From Psychrobacter sp. Pi2-1 (GTDB taxonomy: Bacteria > Pseudomonadota > Gammaproteobacteria > Pseudomonadales > Moraxellaceae): DNA of 64,000 nucleotides. The translations under genes were made by a program, and so were the position numbers. The stretch lies in contig NZ_CAJHBO010000002.1 of the NCBI RefSeq assembly GCF_904846645.1, positions 62,001-126,000 of the forward strand, written 5' to 3'. Of this stretch, positions 38,571-48,177 are shown in pieces; the first letter of the stretch is position 1, and every line of letters starts with the position of its first letter. A model generated the notes under the pieces. That model was not told the origin of the DNA, made no database searches, and saw only the letters and a program-made list of their open reading frames with translations.

Positions 38571-38951
38571 ATGAACGAATCAGCCAACCAATTTAGCCCA
38601 AGCTCAAGCCAGCCAGTAGACCCAACCGTATTAAGCCTAACCGATAGTGCGGCGCAAAAAGTACGCCGTCTACGCGAAGAAGAAGGCGATAGCGATCTTA
38701 TGTTACGTGTTTATGTGACAGGTGGTGGTTGTTCTGGTTTCTCTTACGGGTTTAACTTTGCCAACGATCTAAACGAAGACGATGCCAATTTTGATAATGG
38801 TGATGTGACGTTAGTCGTCGATTCGCTAAGCTATCAATACTTGCAAGGCTCTACCGTTGATTATACTGAAGGACTGGAAGGGGCACGTTTTGTGGTGACC
38901 AATCCAAATGCCACGACCACTTGCGGCTGCGGTTCGTCATTCTCTATATAA
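38571..38951 (+). CDS. erpA: iron-sulfur cluster insertion protein ErpA
   Basis: An A-type carrier that delivers Fe-S clusters to apoproteins, including isoprenoid synthesis enzymes. The 126-residue product has the three conserved cysteines in [11 protein letters not shown] and [11 protein letters not shown]. The frame extends back to a TTG at 38517, but the ATG at 38571 has GAGGTAG just upstream and gives the usual length. A Ser/Gln-rich N-terminal tail precedes [13 protein letters not shown] terminator follows about 90 bp later. Confidence 0.94.
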   Translation: MNESANQFSPSSSQPVDPTVLSLTDSAAQKVRRLREEEGDSDLMLRVYVTGGGCSGFSYGFNFANDLNEDDANFDNGDVTLVVDSLSYQYLQGSTVDYTEGLEGARFVVTNPNATTTCGCGSSFSI

Positions 38952-39038
38952 GCCAAATAGACGTGGTCGCGCTATGATTATTAAGATAATGCGATAGTGT
39001 GCCAATACTATGTCAAATAGCTTGTAGGCATAATGAAC

Positions 39039-39071
39039 AAAGCATCTATCTCTCAGGTAGATGCTTTTTTT
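39039..39071 (+). terminator. intrinsic terminator after erpA
   Basis: AAAGCATCTA / TAGATGCTTT give a 10-bp stem with a 9-nt loop and a run of seven T on the plus strand. Confidence 0.85.
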
Positions 39072-39295
39072 ATCAAACTGTCTGGCCAGAATAACGCTAT
39101 ATTCGAGATGAATTTGTATTAAAAACAGGGTCAAAATCCTCACAAATCGCGTTGCCTAAAGCTTATCGTATTTGTAATTGTCCGTGGTTTTCAAGACAGC
39201 TTTGAGCTAAACTGACGGAATTATTGACCTAACATTTACCTATTTTATGGACAAACGCTTATCGTGTTTTGATCCGCCATAATAAATAACAATAG

Positions 39296-40879
39296 ATGAC
39301 TATTATGAGTAATTTTGCGAGTAGCTTTGTTAATTTCGAAATCCCTAATTGGTTTGATAGCCAACACTTAACGGGTATGCTCCGCGGTATTGAAAAAGAG
39401 GGCCTACGCGTAAAGCCTGATGGTTTCTTGGCACAGACCCCGCATCCAGCCAAACTTGGGTCAAAACTTACCCACCCTTTTATCACTACCGATTACTCAG
39501 AAAGCCTGCTTGAGCTCATCACTGAACCAAAGTCCTCACCAAAAGAGACCCTCAATATGCTGCGCCAATTGCACGTATTGGTCTATCAGGGCATACCTGA
39601 AGGTGAGCTGATGTGGCCATTATCGATGCCTTGCATGTTGTCTTCTAAAGACGAAGATATCCCACTAGCTGATTATGGTAGCTCTAATACGGGTAGGCTA
39701 AAAACTCTATATCGTAGTGGCCTTGGTATCCGCTATGGTCGTCGCATGCAGACTATTGCTGGTCTACATTACAACTTGTCTTTTGGTGATACGTTGTTTG
39801 AGACGTGGCAAGCCCAAACACCGACCGCACAAAGCCAAACGTTGACAGAGTTCAAAAACGAAAAATACTTAGGGCTGATTCGTAACTTTAAACGTCTAAC
39901 CAGCCTTGTTTTATATTTGCTAGGTGCCAGTCCAAGCGTGTGTCCTTGTTTCTTGGCAGGGCGTGAGCACGATTTAGAATTGCTCAATGATTCGACCTAT
40001 TACAAACCTGCGGCGACTAGTCTGCGTATGGGCAAGCTTGGCTATACCAATAGCGTGCAAGAGCAACTTGATATCCGTTATAACTATCTGCCAGAGTATG
40101 TCGATGGTCTACGCCGTGCCATCCAAACGCCGCACGAAAGCTTTGCTAAGCTTGGCCTAGAAGACGAAGCTGGCAATCCAATCCAAATTAACAATCATAT
40201 TTTGCAGATAGAAAACGAGTACTACAGCCCTATTCGTCCTAAACAAATCGCAATGAGCGGTGAAACACCAACCGAAGCGCTTGAGCGTCGTGGTATCGCC
40301 TATGTCGAGTTCCGTGCTATCGATCTTGACCCATACAGTGACGTAGGTATTCGCCTCTCTAGTGCTTGCTTCTTAGAAGTGATGGCGCTGTATTGCCTGT
40401 TCAGTGACTCACCAGACTTGCTACCTGAAGAAGAAGACACGCTCGCTATCAATCTTGAACGTGTGGTCAATGAAGGTCGCCGTGATGACTTGCATATTAT
40501 CAATAATGGCCAAGAGCAGTCACTTGAAAGCTGGATGCTCACTCATCTAGAGCGTATGCAGCCGCTTGCTGCATTGCTTGATGCTCACTACGGTGGTAAC
40601 GATTACCGCGCGGCCGTAGCATTGATGCAAGGCAAAGCAGGACACTCGGAGTCGACTATCTCTGCACAAGTGAATTCCGATAGCAAACGCTTAGGCAGCT
40701 TATGGCAGCTTGGATTTACGTTGGCTCAGCAGCATCGCGAGTCTTTACTACAGCAGACACTTAGTCCAAATACTCAAGCTAAATACGAGGTATTGGCAGA
40801 AAAATCTATCTTACAGCAAGCTGAGATTGAGCAGTCTGAAACAGAAGACTTTATGGAATTTTTACAGCAGTATCGCTAA
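39296..40879 (+). CDS. gshA: glutamate-cysteine ligase
   Basis: The first enzyme of glutathione synthesis. The 527-residue product is of the proteobacterial type 1 family (E. coli 518). Signatures are LRGIEKEGLRV, the TDYSESLLELIT segment, ISGLHYN-like IAGLHYNLSF, and the Arg/Glu-rich YVEFRAIDLDPYSDVGI. A second ATG nine bases in is also possible. dsbB follows 167 bp downstream. Confidence 0.95.
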   Translation: MTIMSNFASSFVNFEIPNWFDSQHLTGMLRGIEKEGLRVKPDGFLAQTPHPAKLGSKLTHPFITTDYSESLLELITEPKSSPKETLNMLRQLHVLVYQGIPEGELMWPLSMPCMLSSKDEDIPLADYGSSNTGRLKTLYRSGLGIRYGRRMQTIAGLHYNLSFGDTLFETWQAQTPTAQSQTLTEFKNEKYLGLIRNFKRLTSLVLYLLGASPSVCPCFLAGREHDLELLNDSTYYKPAATSLRMGKLGYTNSVQEQLDIRYNYLPEYVDGLRRAIQTPHESFAKLGLEDEAGNPIQINNHILQIENEYYSPIRPKQIAMSGETPTEALERRGIAYVEFRAIDLDPYSDVGIRLSSACFLEVMALYCLFSDSPDLLPEEEDTLAINLERVVNEGRRDDLHIINNGQEQSLESWMLTHLERMQPLAALLDAHYGGNDYRAAVALMQGKAGHSESTISAQVNSDSKRLGSLWQLGFTLAQQHRESLLQQTLSPNTQAKYEVLAEKSILQQAEIEQSETEDFMEFLQQYR

Positions 40880-40883
40880 GCCT

Positions 40884-41012
40884 TGATTGCTAGCTTTCAA
40901 CTGCCAGTTATTGATTGCTGAGTTCTGATGACTAGTTTTCGATTGCTAAGGTCTAATTGCTAAGTCCTGACTGTGAAGTTTTGACCGCCTAATTTTATTT
41001 GCTACCCTACAT
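40884..41012 (+). repeat. degenerate short direct repeats
   Basis: The gap between gshA and dsbB is built from imperfect copies of a word like GATTGCTAAGT(T/C)CTGA. GATTGCT appears at least three times, with AATTGCTAAGTCCTGA as another variant. This looks like a decayed tandem array or slippage product and has no coding potential. Confidence 0.5.
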
Positions 41013-41046
41013 CTATTATAGATAAATCCATAAGAGTAACCGCACA

Positions 41047-41559
41047 ATGCGACAGCTAACCACTTACCGTAACCTGCAAGTATTTTTGGTGATAATGGCC
41101 ATCATAGGCATGAGTTTTGCGCTGTTTTATCTACAGCGCCATCTAGGGCTTTCACCTTGCCCGCTCTGTATTTTTCAGCGTGTTGGTCTAATCGTCATGG
41201 GCGGATTTGCCCTGATATCAGCGTTGTTTAATCCTAAGTCTAAAGTGATAAGACTACTGCTATGGCTTGGTAGTCTAGTTGGTATTGGTTGGGCAACCGC
41301 AGTAGCAGCACGCCATGTATGGCTACAACATCTGCCTGCTGATCAAGTACCTTCTTGTGGTCCAGGACTGAACTATTGGCTTGATACCCTCCCTATCCTA
41401 CAAGTATTCAAAGAAGTATTTGCAGGATCTGGCGAATGCGCTTCTGTTGATTGGACGCTTATGGGATTAAGTATTCCTGAGCAGTCGTTGATTCTATTCA
41501 GTGTGCTGCTGATCGTACATGTCTTGATATTAATGCGTATCGTAAAATCTGCTAATTAG
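41047..41559 (+). CDS. dsbB: disulfide bond formation protein DsbB
   Basis: An inner-membrane quinone reductase that reoxidises DsbA. The 170-residue protein has four membrane helices and the two periplasmic cysteine pairs: CPLC in SPCPLCIFQRVG and the C...C pair in VPSCGPGLNYW and GSGECASVDW. The ending is typical. It sits downstream of gshA, fitting a thiol redox theme, though with its own terminator. Confidence 0.94.
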   Translation: MRQLTTYRNLQVFLVIMAIIGMSFALFYLQRHLGLSPCPLCIFQRVGLIVMGGFALISALFNPKSKVIRLLLWLGSLVGIGWATAVAARHVWLQHLPADQVPSCGPGLNYWLDTLPILQVFKEVFAGSGECASVDWTLMGLSIPEQSLILFSVLLIVHVLILMRIVKSAN

Positions 41560-41995
41560 TATCTTATGAATTAATAAGACGTTAGGTTTCTTTCCTAATT
41601 CTGCTTTTAAAACAGACATTGCTATCTTCGATACAATGTCTGTTTTTTTGTCTACTATTAACCCGCCCTTACAACCCATATTAGCGTTACCAACAGGTAT
41701 CGCTAATGTCAACTTATGCCTTTTAGATATAAGGCCAACAACAAAAAGCCCACAGAGATATTTTTAAGCCTTTGATATCTTTAGTCAGCTTACCTTATAA
41801 ACGGATAAGCATTAGATATTTGTCGCTTTCTACTCATAAGCTATCTGTATTTTGAATATAAGATAATGCTATCAAGTTCTTGATTTATATTATTACTACG
41901 CGCCCATGCCTTATTATCTTTATCTTTGACAATGGCTTTACGTTGTCGATAGTATAGATGAGCTTGAAAAATACTTGTTAAAAACTGTTTTTGGT
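41560..41995. other. intergenic region dsbB to nlpE-like
   Basis: About 435 bp containing the dsbB terminator (41611-41649) and otherwise AT-rich sequence. No gene is supported; the promoter of the lipoprotein gene is expected near the right end. Confidence 0.4.
41611..41649 (+). terminator. intrinsic terminator after dsbB
   Basis: AACAGACATTG / CAATGTCTGTT form an 11-bp perfect stem with a 12-nt loop followed by a T run. Confidence 0.88.
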
Positions 41996-42640
41996 ATGAC
42001 CATGATATATTTTGCTCCCGTTCGCTCTACTACGCTTGCTATCGTAAAACGGTGGCGTCCTTCGTTACTTGTAGCGTCACTATGCGTGCTACTCGTAGGC
42101 TGTGATAGTGCCTCGTCCAATACCGATAAAGACATGGTATCTACGTTCGCGTCGACTGGTTCTGAATCGCAGGAGGCTTCACAATCATTGCAAGATGACA
42201 ATGCTAAAAATGCTGAGCTAGCGGATAATGATGAGACAAGCGAGATGGTGGAAGGGCAATCATTAATTGCTGCTGCTCAGTCAAATAAAGATACCTATGC
42301 AGACAGCTCTATGGAGCGATCAGAAGCAAAAAGCAGTATGCTGCAAGCAACACTGATGGGCGATTATGGCGGCATGGTCTCTTGTACAGATTGCGACAGT
42401 ATCGATGTCACATTGAACTTGTTCGCTGATGGGTCTGTACTAAAAGCAAGTTATTATCATAATCCTGAAAAACCAAAAACACCCCTACTCGAATCGGGTA
42501 TCTATCGACAAGACAATGATAAAATTACCATTGTCTATGAAGGGAAAAATATCGAGACCTACCATATCCAAGACAATCATTTGATACGGATCGATGAGCA
42601 CGATAATTTAGAGGATGACTATACGTTATCTCGCAAGTAA
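41996..42640 (+). CDS. NlpE-like copper-resistance lipoprotein
   Basis: A lipoprotein with a basic N-terminus, a hydrophobic core and lipobox LLVGC (Cys near residue 36). A long acidic Ser/Asp/Glu linker follows. The C-terminal domain matches the N-terminal NlpE domain: YGGMVSCTDCDSIDVTLNL with a CxxC, then LFADGSVLKASYY and ESGIYRQDNDKITI. NlpE signals envelope stress through Cpx in E. coli and contributes to copper tolerance. Start choice is unsure: a TTG at 41975 and ATGs at 41996 and 42002 lack a clear ribosome-binding site. Confidence 0.8.
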   Translation: MTMIYFAPVRSTTLAIVKRWRPSLLVASLCVLLVGCDSASSNTDKDMVSTFASTGSESQEASQSLQDDNAKNAELADNDETSEMVEGQSLIAAAQSNKDTYADSSMERSEAKSSMLQATLMGDYGGMVSCTDCDSIDVTLNLFADGSVLKASYYHNPEKPKTPLLESGIYRQDNDKITIVYEGKNIETYHIQDNHLIRIDEHDNLEDDYTLSRK

Positions 42641-42713
42641 AAGCGTCATTATGCTAACTGTTAGTTGGCGTATCGCTACATACTAAAATAACCAAATTAC
42701 ATTAGCTACATAG

Positions 42714-42736
42714 CGCCTACTTGTTAGGCGTTTTTT
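42714..42736 (+). terminator. intrinsic terminator after the NlpE-like gene
   Basis: CGCCTA / TAGGCG stem with a 5-nt loop and six T on the plus strand. Confidence 0.7.
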
Positions 42737-42901
42737 ATTGGTCATCGAACAGGGTTTACTTTACAATGATTGCTTGTTTGCCAAGCTGATATATTGGTCG
42801 TTGTTTATCAAAGCGTTTATTTTTACTGCTAACAGCTAGGCACCTCACATTTTATTTTATCCGCTCTCTATTCTTTTCATTCAAGCGCGTACGGAACGTC
42901 T

Positions 42902-44383
42902 ATGCATATTCATATCCTTGGTATTTGTGGTACTTTTATGGGCTCACTGGCATTGCTAGCACGTGCGCTTGGGCATACGGTCACAGGTTCAGATGCCAAT
43001 GTCTATCCTCCTATGTCCACTCAACTCGAAAATGCTGGCGTGACTATAGAAGAAGGCTATCTGGTAGAACACTTGCAACCAACGCCAGACTTAGTCGTCG
43101 TTGGGAACGCGATGAAGCGCGGCATGGATGTGATTGAGTATATGCTAGATAATGGCTTGCGCTATACCTCAGGTCCGCAGTTCTTATCTGAGCAAGTATT
43201 GCAGTCACGCCACGTAATCGCCGTTGCAGGTACGCATGGTAAGACCACAACCACGACTATGCTTGCGTGGATATTACATTATGCTGGTATCGACGCAGGG
43301 TTTTTGATTGGCGGTGTACCACTAGTTGATACAACTGACGAGCATTTGCAGCAAGTGTTCGCGCACAGCAGCTATTTGGGTGCTGATAAAAGCGATAATG
43401 ATAAATCTGGTTACTTTGTGATTGAAGCAGATGAGTACGACTCTGCGTTTTTTGATAAGCGCTCAAAGTTCGTTCACTATCGTCCGCGTACTGCTATTTT
43501 GAATAACCTTGAGTTTGATCATGCAGACATCTTTGCAGATCTCAATGCAATACAAACTCAGTTCCACCATATGGTGCGCATGATTCCAAGCACTGGCAAA
43601 ATCATTATGCCAGCCGCGACCATTAGTTTAGAAGATACGCTAGCGAAAGGGGTTTGGACACCTATCTGGCGTACTGCCGTCATCGACTCTACTTTAGATG
43701 ATACGAGTGAAAATGCGCGTGCTTTAAAAGATAGTAGCGACTGGCAGTCTGAGCTGATTCAAGAAGACGGTAGTAAGTTTAAAGTCAGTTTTGCCACTGA
43801 TAAAAAGGCAACTGCTGTCGTAAACTGGTCAATGAGCGGTATCCATAACGTCAATAACGCGTTAGTTGCTGTGGCTGCTGCCTATGATGTTGGTGTCAGT
43901 GTTGAGACTGCTTGTGCTGCTTTATCAGATTTCGCTGGTATCAAGCGCCGGATGGAGCTGATTGGCGACGTCAATGACATCTTAGTCTTTGATGATTTTG
44001 CCCATCATCCAACAGCTATTACAACCACATTGGATGGTGCCAAAAAGAAGCTGGCTGATAGACGTATTTGGGCTATCATTGAGCCGCGTAGTAACACCAT
44101 GAAAATGGGTATTCATCAAGACAGCTTGGCTCAATCAGCGGCACTTGCTGACTACACGTTATGGTACGAGCCTACTGGTCTGGAATGGGGCTTAAAAGAG
44201 GTCATCGAACAAGCCAAGGCTACTAGCGACGCTATCGGCAACCAACAAGTGCTATCAAGCATTGATGCTATTATTGAGCATATCAGCAGTCATGCAAAAG
44301 CAGGTGATGCGATTGTGGTCATGTCAAATGGCGGTTTTGAAGGGATTCATCAGCGTTTATTAACGGCATTGCATAACGGTTGA
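42902..44383 (+). CDS. mpl: UDP-N-acetylmuramate:murein tripeptide ligase Mpl
   Basis: A peptidoglycan recycling ligase that attaches L-Ala-gamma-D-Glu-mDAP to UDP-MurNAc. The 493-residue Mur ligase has the N-terminal IHILGICGTFMGSLALLAR, the P-loop AVAGTHGKTTTTTM, IEADEYDSAFFDKRSKFVHY and the C-terminal FDDFAHHPTAI. The GICGTFMG opening distinguishes Mpl from MurC. It is a single gene with a terminator following. Confidence 0.95.
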   Translation: MHIHILGICGTFMGSLALLARALGHTVTGSDANVYPPMSTQLENAGVTIEEGYLVEHLQPTPDLVVVGNAMKRGMDVIEYMLDNGLRYTSGPQFLSEQVLQSRHVIAVAGTHGKTTTTTMLAWILHYAGIDAGFLIGGVPLVDTTDEHLQQVFAHSSYLGADKSDNDKSGYFVIEADEYDSAFFDKRSKFVHYRPRTAILNNLEFDHADIFADLNAIQTQFHHMVRMIPSTGKIIMPAATISLEDTLAKGVWTPIWRTAVIDSTLDDTSENARALKDSSDWQSELIQEDGSKFKVSFATDKKATAVVNWSMSGIHNVNNALVAVAAAYDVGVSVETACAALSDFAGIKRRMELIGDVNDILVFDDFAHHPTAITTTLDGAKKKLADRRIWAIIEPRSNTMKMGIHQDSLAQSAALADYTLWYEPTGLEWGLKEVIEQAKATSDAIGNQQVLSSIDAIIEHISSHAKAGDAIVVMSNGGFEGIHQRLLTALHNG

Positions 44384-44741
44384 CGCTTCTAGCTAAGATA
44401 AAGAAGCAGCTCTTATAAAGAAACAGCTCTTCTTATTTTCCTCTATACAAACGCAGCTCATCTAATAGATGGCTGCGTTTTTTACTTCTAATATTTATAT
44501 GCCTTCATTATATGAATTCGGCACTACAGGTACCACGTTGATAAACGCTGTTAGCACCACTGCTACCTTTGTAACCTTTCGTTTACTTATTGCCCTTACT
44601 CGATAGCAAATCGGACTTTTTCCTCACATAGCCCCTACAGTAGTAACATTTTATGCTTACTTTTGCGTCCGAGGAGTGTTTACAATAGGCTTATCAAAAC
44701 TTGTAACACATTATAAATATTAATAATATTAGGAGAATAAC
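44384..44741. other. intergenic region mpl to GlsB-type gene
   Basis: About 360 bp. Contains the mpl terminator and the promoter region of the small membrane-protein gene. An AGGAGAA site ends it. No further gene is supported. Confidence 0.4.
44449..44482 (+). terminator. intrinsic terminator after mpl
   Basis: AAACGCAGC...GCTGCGTTT arms with inner CATCTA/TAGATG pairing and a T run on the plus strand. Confidence 0.8.
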
Positions 44742-44996
44742 ATGAGCTTTATTTGGATGATTATTGTAGGTTTAGTCGCAGGTTTATTAGCACGTGCCAT
44801 CAAACCAGGTAACGACCCTATGGGTTGGATTATGACTATCGTATTGGGTATCGTTGGTGCAATGCTAGGTGGTTTCCTAGCTGGCCTAATTGGTATTAAC
44901 GCTGATGGCGGTTTCACTGGTCTTATATTCTCAGTAATTGGTGCAATTATCTTATTGTTCCTATATGAAATGATTGTAAACAAACGCCGTGCATAA
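44742..44996 (+). CDS. GlsB/YeaQ/YmgE family stress-response membrane protein
   Basis: An 84-residue transglycosylase-associated protein with three hydrophobic helices. The pattern MSFIWMIIVGLVAGLLARAI, then PGNDPMGWIMTIVLGIVGAMLGGFLAG, is characteristic of the GlsB/YeaQ family of small stress-induced membrane proteins. A strong AGGAGAA site precedes the ATG. A terminator follows, so it is monocistronic. Confidence 0.93.
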   Translation: MSFIWMIIVGLVAGLLARAIKPGNDPMGWIMTIVLGIVGAMLGGFLAGLIGINADGGFTGLIFSVIGAIILLFLYEMIVNKRRA

Positions 44997-45050
44997 CTAG
45001 TTATAAACTGTGCGTAATTAATTACTAGCTAATTAAAATACTATATAAAC

Positions 45051-45078
45051 AAAGCCTTGCGTTAAGCAGGGCTTTTTT
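45051..45078 (+). terminator. intrinsic terminator after GlsB-type gene
   Basis: AAAGCCTTGC / GCAGGGCTTT stem with one G-T pair, a GTTAA loop and a T run. Confidence 0.82.
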
Positions 45079-45218
45079 ATGCCATTTATCATTGAAATTT
45101 AATTTTTCTATATGCATATAGCATCATATGACTGCGAAAGTATTGATAAGCATTACTTTTGTCCCCATTTATCTTATAATATCAACCCTATTTTGTCCTT
45201 ATCTTTGAGGTGAGCGTT

Positions 45219-45773
45219 ATGGCACTACTCCCTATCTTAAGTTACCCAGATCCTCGCTTGCGTACTATCGCCAAGCCTGTCAAGGAAGTGACTGCTGAAA
45301 TCAAAACCTTAATCGCAGACATGATCGAGACGATGTATGATGCTCAAGGCATTGGGCTTGCAGCCAGTCAAGTGGATCATCATATTCAGCTTATCGTTAT
45401 GGATTTGTCTGAAGACAAAAGCTCTCCTAGAGTTTTTATCAATCCAAAAGTCACGCCACTGGTAGAAGAAAAGCAACCGTATGAAGAAGGCTGCTTATCT
45501 GTACCTGATGTCTATGACAAAGTCGAGCGTCCTAATAAAGTCCGTATCGAAGCGCTAGACGGTAACGGTGAGGTCATCGACGAAGTCGTTGAAGGATTGC
45601 TTGCTGTTTGTATTCAGCATGAAATGGATCACCTAAATGGCGTAATCTTCGTTGACTACTTGTCTCGTCTTAAACAGACGCGTGCTCGTGATAAAGTTCG
45701 TAAAGTTCTTAAAATACGTGAAAAGCAAGAAGCTCAATCAGCAGAAAAACAGACACAAGCCGTCAATTCTTAA
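45219..45773 (+). CDS. def: peptide deformylase
   Basis: A metalloenzyme that removes the formyl group from nascent N-termini. The 184-residue product has all three motifs: [19 protein letters not shown] and [10 protein letters not shown] (His, His and Cys bind iron or zinc). A GTG at 45210 is in frame, but ATG at 45219 has the GAGG site upstream. The C-terminal tail is Lys/Gln-rich. It is not next to fmt, which is the usual neighbour. Confidence 0.95.
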   Translation: MALLPILSYPDPRLRTIAKPVKEVTAEIKTLIADMIETMYDAQGIGLAASQVDHHIQLIVMDLSEDKSSPRVFINPKVTPLVEEKQPYEEGCLSVPDVYDKVERPNKVRIEALDGNGEVIDEVVEGLLAVCIQHEMDHLNGVIFVDYLSRLKQTRARDKVRKVLKIREKQEAQSAEKQTQAVNS

Positions 45774-45913
45774 AGCTCTACTCTTTATTCTTATCTTTTT
45801 ATTTCGTCTTTATCCTTCACATAGTTACGTCTACAGTGAGTGTTAATATTTAGCATTCACTGTTTGGCGATAACTTTTATAACCGATACAGTTTCCACAA
45901 AAGGTTTACTACT

Positions 45914-47095
45914 ATGACAATGATCAAAATTGACCAATATTTTGAACCTGCCAGCTGGCAGAAATTTACCAAGGCTGCTGAAGGTCGCGAAACGCCTTTC
46001 TTAGTAGTTGACCTTAGTCGTATCGAAACCAAATACCACGAAATGGTAAGCCTGTTTCCTAACGCGAAACTGCATTATGCAATGAAAGCTAGCCCTGCGG
46101 TGGAAGTAATCGATCTACTAGCAAACCTTGGTTCAAACTTTGACTGTGCCTCTATCTATGAGCTTGATCGCGTGCTTGGTTGCGGCGTTGAGCCATCTCG
46201 TATCTCGTATGGCAACACCATCAAAAAAGCTGAGCATGTCAAATATGCCTTTGAGAAAGGCATCGATCTATATGCGACTGATTCAGAAGCAGATCTAAAA
46301 AACATTGCCAAACACGCTCCAGGTTCTAAAATATTTGTTCGTATCTTGGTTCAAGGGTCAGAGACAGCAGAATGGCCATTGTCACGTAAGTTTGGCTGCC
46401 ATCCTAATATGGCAATCGACCTATTGGTTCAAGCACGCGAGCTGGGCTTGGTTCCTTATGGTATCTCGTTCCACGTTGGTAGCCAGCAAAAAGACGTCGC
46501 TGCATGGGATGATGCATTATCCAAAGTTAAATATATGTTTGACTGGATGAAGAACGAAGAAGGTATCAAGCTACAAATGATCAATTTGGGTGGTGGCTTC
46601 CCGACCAATTACATTAGCGAAGTCAACCCTATTAAAGTCTATGCGGAAGAAATTACCAGCTATCTGACTGATGACTATAATGATGACGAAATGCCAGAAA
46701 TTATTTTGGAGCCGGGTCGTTCGTTGGTTGGTGGTTCAGGCGTGTTGGTCAGTGACGTGGTACTGATCTCTCGTAAGTCTGATACCGATTTGACTCGTTG
46801 GGTATATACCGACGTTGGTCTATTCCAAGGCTTAATCGAGACGCTAGGTGAAGCTATCAAGTACCCTGTCTATACGCCCAAGATGGAAACATCTACCAGT
46901 GAAGGTACAGTAGTATTGGCAGGCCCAACCTGTGATTCAACTGATATTATGTATGAAGAAGCAGGCTATCAGCTACCAGAAGAGCTTGAGATTGGTGATA
47001 AAATCTACTGGCTCACTACTGGTGCTTATACCAACTCTTACTCATCGGTAGAGTTCAATGGTTTCCCACCGCTCGAAGTGATTTATATTGACTAG
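45914..47095 (+). CDS. PLP-dependent ornithine/lysine decarboxylase (alanine-racemase fold)
   Basis: A 393-residue fold-type III decarboxylase resembling eukaryote-type ornithine decarboxylase and LdcA. The PLP Lys is in HYAMKASPAVE, the barrel strand SFHVGSQ follows, then GGGFPTNY, the phosphate-binding EPGRSLVGG, and GPTCDSTDIMYE with the catalytic Cys at the dimer interface. It would make putrescine or cadaverine. Substrate preference between ornithine and lysine is not decided by eye. A terminator follows. Confidence 0.9.
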   Translation: MTMIKIDQYFEPASWQKFTKAAEGRETPFLVVDLSRIETKYHEMVSLFPNAKLHYAMKASPAVEVIDLLANLGSNFDCASIYELDRVLGCGVEPSRISYGNTIKKAEHVKYAFEKGIDLYATDSEADLKNIAKHAPGSKIFVRILVQGSETAEWPLSRKFGCHPNMAIDLLVQARELGLVPYGISFHVGSQQKDVAAWDDALSKVKYMFDWMKNEEGIKLQMINLGGGFPTNYISEVNPIKVYAEEITSYLTDDYNDDEMPEIILEPGRSLVGGSGVLVSDVVLISRKSDTDLTRWVYTDVGLFQGLIETLGEAIKYPVYTPKMETSTSEGTVVLAGPTCDSTDIMYEEAGYQLPEELEIGDKIYWLTTGAYTNSYSSVEFNGFPPLEVIYID

Positions 47096-47113
47096 TACTT
47101 AACACTGTTTCAC

Positions 47114-47154
47114 AAAAAAGCGCGGCACGGTTAATACTCGTATCGCGCTTTTTT
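47114..47154. terminator. bidirectional intrinsic terminator
   Basis: AAAAAAGCGCG / CGCGCTTTTTT form an 11-bp stem. It lies between the convergent decarboxylase and secretin-domain genes. Confidence 0.82.
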
Positions 47155-47173
47155 GTGCGTAACGACTTAGTAA

Positions 47174-48100
47174 CTAGTCAACTCGCAAAGAAATAGGCAC
47201 GCTATTATTGTTATCAATAGTTCGGCTACCGTTGCTGGTGCTACTGCTTGAGTTTTGTGAAACTTGCCCAATCGTCACCCATTGTCCACGTGGCACGATA
47301 ATCGTACTGTTAAATCTTTGACCCCGAATAGCATTGCTAGCATTGCCAGTAGAATTATCAGCAGAACTCATTTTATTATAAGGTGAATTCGGCTGCACTA
47401 ACCTTTCTTCTACTTGGGAGAGTTGTACTTCCACCTGTCCATTGGGCAGCAGTCTTGGTGTGACAGCAATACCTTGCGTCGTTGGCAGTAGTATTTGCTG
47501 CTGAATCACAATCTGTGGTCTTAAGTTATCGCTAGCTGAACGATGATAAGTTGAATAGTTATTAGCATTGTAGGTTTGAGTCAGTGAGTAGAGCGTACCT
47601 GTGCTGATACTCGCCGCACTGCCAGATAGTGTTTGTACTTGATATAGATTATTACCCTGCTGCAGGCTGCTACGCTGACTAATAACCCCTGCACCTTGGA
47701 TACCGCGATTGGTAATAATGACCTGACTTTGCTGAATATTGCCTTGTCCGCTACTACTATTGCCAACACGTACGGCGACCGCCAATGCCTGTGGCTGACG
47801 GTCAATTTGAGACAATAACTGCTGTACCGCCTGATAATTGCGTGCCGTCGCTTGTAGTACCAATTTATCTTGATACGTAGTCACCGTGCCACCGTCAGGA
47901 CTACTATTTAATTGTTGCCTTACTGCAGGTAACAGACTAGCCCCACCATAAGTATGGATAACATAGGTTTGAGCAGTGCTAGCTTGTACGGTTACTGGTA
48001 GAACCGCTAGACTCAGTGCAAAAGCTGATAGGTTCGCAAGGTTGATGGTACAAACAGCACCAATCAGTCTATGACTAATATAACGTTTGATACTATTCAT
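47174..48100 (-). CDS. exported secretin-domain protein, orphan
   Basis: A 308-residue exported protein. A signal peptide (about residues 1-40, ending PVTVQASTA) precedes a secretin N-type ring domain (YVIHTYGGASLLPAVRQQLN and LQATARNYQAVQQLLSQIDRQP), then a Ser/Gln/Asn-rich stretch and a short VTPRLLPNGQVEVQLSQVEER segment resembling the secretin core. The rest of the beta-barrel is missing, so it is unlikely to form a full outer-membrane channel. No secretion operon lies nearby. Confidence 0.75.
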   Translation of the reverse strand: MNSIKRYISHRLIGAVCTINLANLSAFALSLAVLPVTVQASTAQTYVIHTYGGASLLPAVRQQLNSSPDGGTVTTYQDKLVLQATARNYQAVQQLLSQIDRQPQALAVAVRVGNSSSGQGNIQQSQVIITNRGIQGAGVISQRSSLQQGNNLYQVQTLSGSAASISTGTLYSLTQTYNANNYSTYHRSASDNLRPQIVIQQQILLPTTQGIAVTPRLLPNGQVEVQLSQVEERLVQPNSPYNKMSSADNSTGNASNAIRGQRFNSTIIVPRGQWVTIGQVSQNSSSSTSNGSRTIDNNNSVPISLRVD

Positions 48101-48177
48101 ACCTGCTCCCTTGCTGCTATTAAGTCATCGAACCATCAGCCATAACGCTAAACTTGACCGTCAACCATAAGTAGTTA

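Noticed and set aside
47281..47296. CACGTG-centred word in the secretin-domain gene as another parS
   Set aside because: Only about 12 of 16 bases match, and the outer arms disagree on both sides.
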